Of a stretch of 64,000 nucleotides of DNA, positions 61,503 through 64,000 are shown one piece after another; the first letter of the stretch is position 1, and each line of letters begins with the position of its first letter. A program made the translations under genes and the position numbers. Source of the stretch: DATGUP01 sp035301265 (GTDB taxonomy: Bacteria > Bacillota > Bacilli > Bacillales > Amphibacillaceae); NCBI GenBank assembly GCA_035301265.1, contig DATGUP010000003.1, forward strand, positions 490,428 to 554,427, written 5' to 3'. Under the pieces are notes generated by a model, which searched no databases, was not told where the DNA came from, and saw nothing but the letters and a program-made list of their open reading frames with translations.

Positions 61503-62386
61503 TCCCTTTCTTCCTCCTCACTGTTGTTTTCCATTTCTGCATCACCGTTCATAACCCGTTCAACCACGATAACATTATCGATGTCATACATATTTGCTGC
61601 AGGTTCCACAAGCGCTATGTTTGTTAAACCGTATTGATCAGGTGCAATTTCTTTTACTTTTCCTATTGGCAGTCCTGCCGGAAATATGCCACCAAGGCCC
61701 GATGATACGACCATTTCTCCTTCTTCAATTTCTTTATCGGATTCATCAATGATTTTAAATAACAGCGAATGGGTTTTTCTATCATATGATTCAATTAACC
61801 CGAAAACATCGTTACCTTCTTCACGAGCTATAGTGGCTGAAATGCGATTGAATTGGTCAATACCCGTGAGCAGCTGCACGGTTGATGTGAAGGAAGATGC
61901 GCTCTGGATTTTTCCAATCATGCCGTCGGCTGTGATCACTGCCATATTGTCTTCTACGCCATCCATTGTTCCTTTGTTAATGGTCACCTGTTCCACCCAT
62001 CGTTCAGGGGAGCGCGCCACAACCGTTGCTTGAATAGGATTAAAATCCCTCAATGAGTTTGTTTTATCCAAAGTTTTTCGTAATTCTTCGTTTTCTTTTC
62101 TTAATTCCTGTACTTCATAAATCAAGTTTTTGTATTGGGCTAGTTTTTCTTTAAGCAATCGGTTTTCGCTATACGTGTTTTTTAGATCATCCAAATTAGA
62201 AAAAAAGGATGTCACCCCATTGACTGGGATATGTACAGCAGTTTGCGCCCAGCCGACCATATCACTGACGAATTGCTCGGCTGTCGTCTGGTTATCACGA
62301 TCACTTAAGGAAAACCCGATTAATGTCACAACGAAAATAATACCTATTAGTAAGATAAACAATCGCTTCTTCGTGAAAAATTGCAT
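61499..62386 (-). CDS. mreC: Rod shape protein MreC
   Basis: MreC is a single-pass membrane protein that scaffolds elongation enzymes. The 295-residue product has a membrane segment near residues 9-26 and a coiled coil (about 70-108). The two beta-barrel domains include VARSPERWVEQVTINKGTMDGV and VSSGLGGIFPAGLPIGKV. It lies between mreB and mreD with tight spacing. Confidence 0.95.
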   Translation of the reverse strand: MQFFTKKRLFILLIGIIFVVTLIGFSLSDRDNQTTAEQFVSDMVGWAQTAVHIPVNGVTSFFSNLDDLKNTYSENRLLKEKLAQYKNLIYEVQELRKENEELRKTLDKTNSLRDFNPIQATVVARSPERWVEQVTINKGTMDGVEDNMAVITADGMIGKIQSASSFTSTVQLLTGIDQFNRISATIAREEGNDVFGLIESYDRKTHSLLFKIIDESDKEIEEGEMVVSSGLGGIFPAGLPIGKVKEIAPDQYGLTNIALVEPAANMYDIDNVIVVERVMNGDAEMENNSEEEERE

Positions 62387-62398
62387 ACATACACCTAC

Positions 62399-63439
62399 TT
62401 ACTCGACTGTGGGACGTGAAGATACATTAGGACGTGTGCGAAAATGTTGAATATAGTCCAATGATTTACCGGTTCCGATCGCTACGCTATCCAATGGAGC
62501 TTCGGCAACAAATACCGGCATTTTTGTTTCATTGCTAATCATATCATCCAATTTTTTAAGCAGCGAACCACCTCCCGAAAGCACAATACCTCGATCCGTG
62601 ATATCAGCAGCTAATTCGGGAGGCGTTTTCTCGAGTGTATGTTTCACTGTATCAACAATCGCATCAACAGTGTCCTTTAAGTAATCTGCTACCTCATATG
62701 CGGAAATCGTAATAGTTTGCGGCAAACCTGTCAAGAGACCGCGTCCGCGAATATCGATTTTAATATCTTCGGTGACTTCACCCGCTATGCCAATATCCAG
62801 CTTAATTGTCTCTGCCGAACGCTCTCCAATCATTAAATTATAATGTTTCCGTACATTTTGAATAATCGCCTCATCCATATTATCTCCGCCCGTTCGAATA
62901 GAACGGCTAGTGACAATTCCACCTAACGAGATGATAGCCACTTCTGTAGTGCCGCCACCGATGTCAACGACCATGCTGCCTGTTGGCTCCCAGACAGGAA
63001 GCCCTGCGCCGATAGCCGCCGCAAATGGTTCGGCAATGGGGTAAGCTTCTTTTGCACCCGCTTGTTTTGAGGCGTCAATAACAGCCCGTTCTTCAACCAT
63101 TGTTATGCCTGAAGGCACGCATATCATCACATTTGGCTTCCTGGCAATAAATGAACGCTTGCGCATAGCCTTTTTAATAAAATATTTCAGCATAACGGCG
63201 GTTGTCTCATAATCGGCGATCACACCGTCGCGCATCGGTCGGATTACGGAAATATTAGCAGGTGTTCTACCGATCATATTTCGGGCCTCATGTCCAACCG
63301 CTTCAATCGTACCGGTTTCTAAATTTTTGGCCACAACAGACGGCTCTCTTAATACTACACCTTTACCTTTAACAAAGACTAAAGTATTTGCCGTGCCCAG
63401 ATCGATACCTAAATCTTGTGAAAAACTGAATTTTGCCAA
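62399..63439 (-). CDS. mreB: Actin-like rod shape protein MreB
   Basis: MreB forms membrane filaments that orient cell wall synthesis. The 346-residue product has phosphate-1 motif DLGTANTLVF near residues 13-22, VDIGGGTTEVAIISLGG, and the adenosine motif LSGGGSLLKKLDDMI. I place the start at TTG 63439 after GGAAAGGGAG (MAKFSFSQDLGIDLG), consistent with the family. A frame 31 codons longer has no ribosome site. It heads mreB-mreC-mreD-minC-minD. Confidence 0.96.
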   Translation of the reverse strand: MAKFSFSQDLGIDLGTANTLVFVKGKGVVLREPSVVAKNLETGTIEAVGHEARNMIGRTPANISVIRPMRDGVIADYETTAVMLKYFIKKAMRKRSFIARKPNVMICVPSGITMVEERAVIDASKQAGAKEAYPIAEPFAAAIGAGLPVWEPTGSMVVDIGGGTTEVAIISLGGIVTSRSIRTGGDNMDEAIIQNVRKHYNLMIGERSAETIKLDIGIAGEVTEDIKIDIRGRGLLTGLPQTITISAYEVADYLKDTVDAIVDTVKHTLEKTPPELAADITDRGIVLSGGGSLLKKLDDMISNETKMPVFVAEAPLDSVAIGTGKSLDYIQHFRTRPNVSSRPTVE

Positions 63440-63597
63440 ATAAATCTCCCTTTCCATCGCCAATCTCGCGTTGTCTGTAGCTTTACTATAACGATTAATG
63501 GTATGTGTTGCAATACAAGATAACAGCAACAAATACCCTTTTTCTTAATCCACCTTAAAAGTGACACGACAATACTTCTACATATATAAGTATAATA

Positions 63598-63657
63598 GGC
63601 GCCATTTTTCATGAAAAGCTGAATTTCCTTTCTTTAATACATGAAAAAAATGGCGCC
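63598..63657. repeat. Inverted repeat between radC and mreB
   Basis: GGCGCCATTTTTCATG (63598-63613) is matched by CATGAAAAAAATGGCGCC (63640-63657), differing by two extra A in the A-tract, with a 26-base loop. There is no clear T-run after either arm. It lies 160 bases before mreB and 55 past the radC stop. It may be an attenuator or an operator. Confidence 0.6.
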
Positions 63658-63712
63658 GACAATTTGGCTCGTCTATACAATTATACGAAAAAAATTAAAA
63701 AATAGATAGTGT

Positions 63713-63883
63713 TTACAGATACCCTTTTTCTTTCAAGGAAACAAATTTTCGATCACCTATGATTAAATGATCCAACAGATGAATGCCGACAAACTTTCCG
63801 GCTTCTGCCAACCTTTTTGTAACGTGAATATCTTCTTGTGATGGTGCAGGATCACCCGAGGGATGGAAATGGTTAAGTTCATT
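63713..63883 (-). pseudogene. radC: C-terminal fragment of RadC
   Basis: The minus strand encodes the last ~55 residues of RadC. The JAMM metal motif is HFHPSGDPAPSQEDI, then TKRLAEAGKFVGIHLLDHLIIG and FVSLKEKGYL at the stop (63713-63715). Reading upstream, a stop appears three codons before the first histidine of the motif and similarity ends. The rest of radC is missing or separated by an insertion. mreB follows, as in B. subtilis. Outside the window the other part might remain. Confidence 0.85.
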
Positions 63884-64000
63884 TCAGGTAAGTTCAGCGT
63901 ATTTTAGCTAACACTTAATTTTCTTGTTTTAAGCTAAAGATTTATAAAAAGAAAAAGTGTACGCTCAGCGAAATTTTATACAGAAAAAGCTGAACGTACT
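63884..64000. mobile_element. Possible end of an insertion element in radC
   Basis: The last 117 bases are AT-rich, unlike radC. They carry several short related repeats: AGTTCAGCGTA at 63891-63901, TACGCTCAGCG near 63959-63970, and GCTGAACGTA near 63989-63998. A seven-base inverted match (GTTCAGC/GCTGAAC) links first and last. They resemble terminal or subterminal repeats of an insertion sequence whose body would lie beyond the edge. Confidence 0.4.

Noticed and set aside
1..64000. CRISPR arrays, tRNA or rRNA genes, prophage or defence islands
   Set aside because: No regularly spaced repeats, no clover-leaf genes, no phage or defence gene families were seen. The window is core chromosome apart from the two insertion traces.

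Overview
The window is one continuous stretch of core chromosome from an endospore-forming member of the Bacillaceae. Gene order follows, with a few gaps, the Bacillus subtilis interval running from radC/mreB to comE/holA. Moderate-to-low GC, purine-rich Shine-Dalgarno sequences with many TTG and GTG starts, T-box leaders, a full set of sporulation genes (sda, sigK, rsfA, spoVB, safA, a coxA-like gene, spo0B, spoIVFA, spoIVFB) and competence genes (comEA, comEB, comEC, comN) all point the same way. A DUF1646 cation-transporter gene behind a structured leader hints at a salt-adapted genus (for example relatives of Virgibacillus, Lentibacillus or Oceanobacillus), but the genus cannot be fixed from the sequence alone.

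Layout, left to right. 1-9651: holA (3' end outside the window), the tiny divergent yqzM, comEC-comEB-comEA, then the rsfS-yqeK-nadD-yhbY-aroE-yqeH-yqeG cluster. 9800-12600: sda with DnaA boxes, the DUF1646 transporter with its leader, sigK, and a possible 40-residue membrane peptide. 12660-18300: mtnN, yrrS, an IS1182-type transposase remnant, greA, trmR(yrrM), mltG, yrzB, ruvX, ireB. 18350-30700: T-box-alaS, yrrI, a zinc-ribbon gene, recD2, yrrB, mnmA, cysteine desulfurase, cymR, rarA and rsfA. 30790-44300: 6S RNA, aspS-hisS with T-box, a yrzK-like gene, yrvJ amidase, dtd-relA, apt, recJ, secDF, comN. 44400-51700: spoVB, yrzE, yajC-tgt-queA, a DUF2905 gene, ruvB-ruvA, yebC. 51850-63900: coxA-like gene, nadE, safA, obgE-spo0B, rpmA-prp-rplU with L21 leader, spoIVFB-spoIVFA, minD-minC, mreD-mreC-mreB, and a truncated radC.

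Most genes lie on the minus strand in operons ended by clear intrinsic terminators. The few plus-strand genes (yqzM, sda, sigK, rarA, rsfA, yrvJ, spoVB, yrzE) are isolated units, and several act in or control sporulation. Several are linked functionally: pro-sigma-K and its protease SpoIVFB with SpoIVFA; Sda, which blocks entry into the phosphorelay, and Spo0B, a component of that relay; L27 and its N-terminal protease Prp; tgt and queA in queuosine synthesis; mnmA and its sulfur donor desulfurase.

The most interesting items are not large genes. They are a candidate Na+-I (DUF1646-motif) riboswitch; a 6S RNA with its promoter; a sigma-F-type promoter that fits the consensus before rsfA; a sigma-E-type promoter with a fully matching -10 before spoIVFAB; several very small proteins; several unexplained palindromes; nadE sitting between a coxA-like gene and safA; and a radC gene that breaks off into unrelated repeat-bearing DNA at the right edge. 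I found no CRISPR array, rRNA, tRNA, prophage or defence island.
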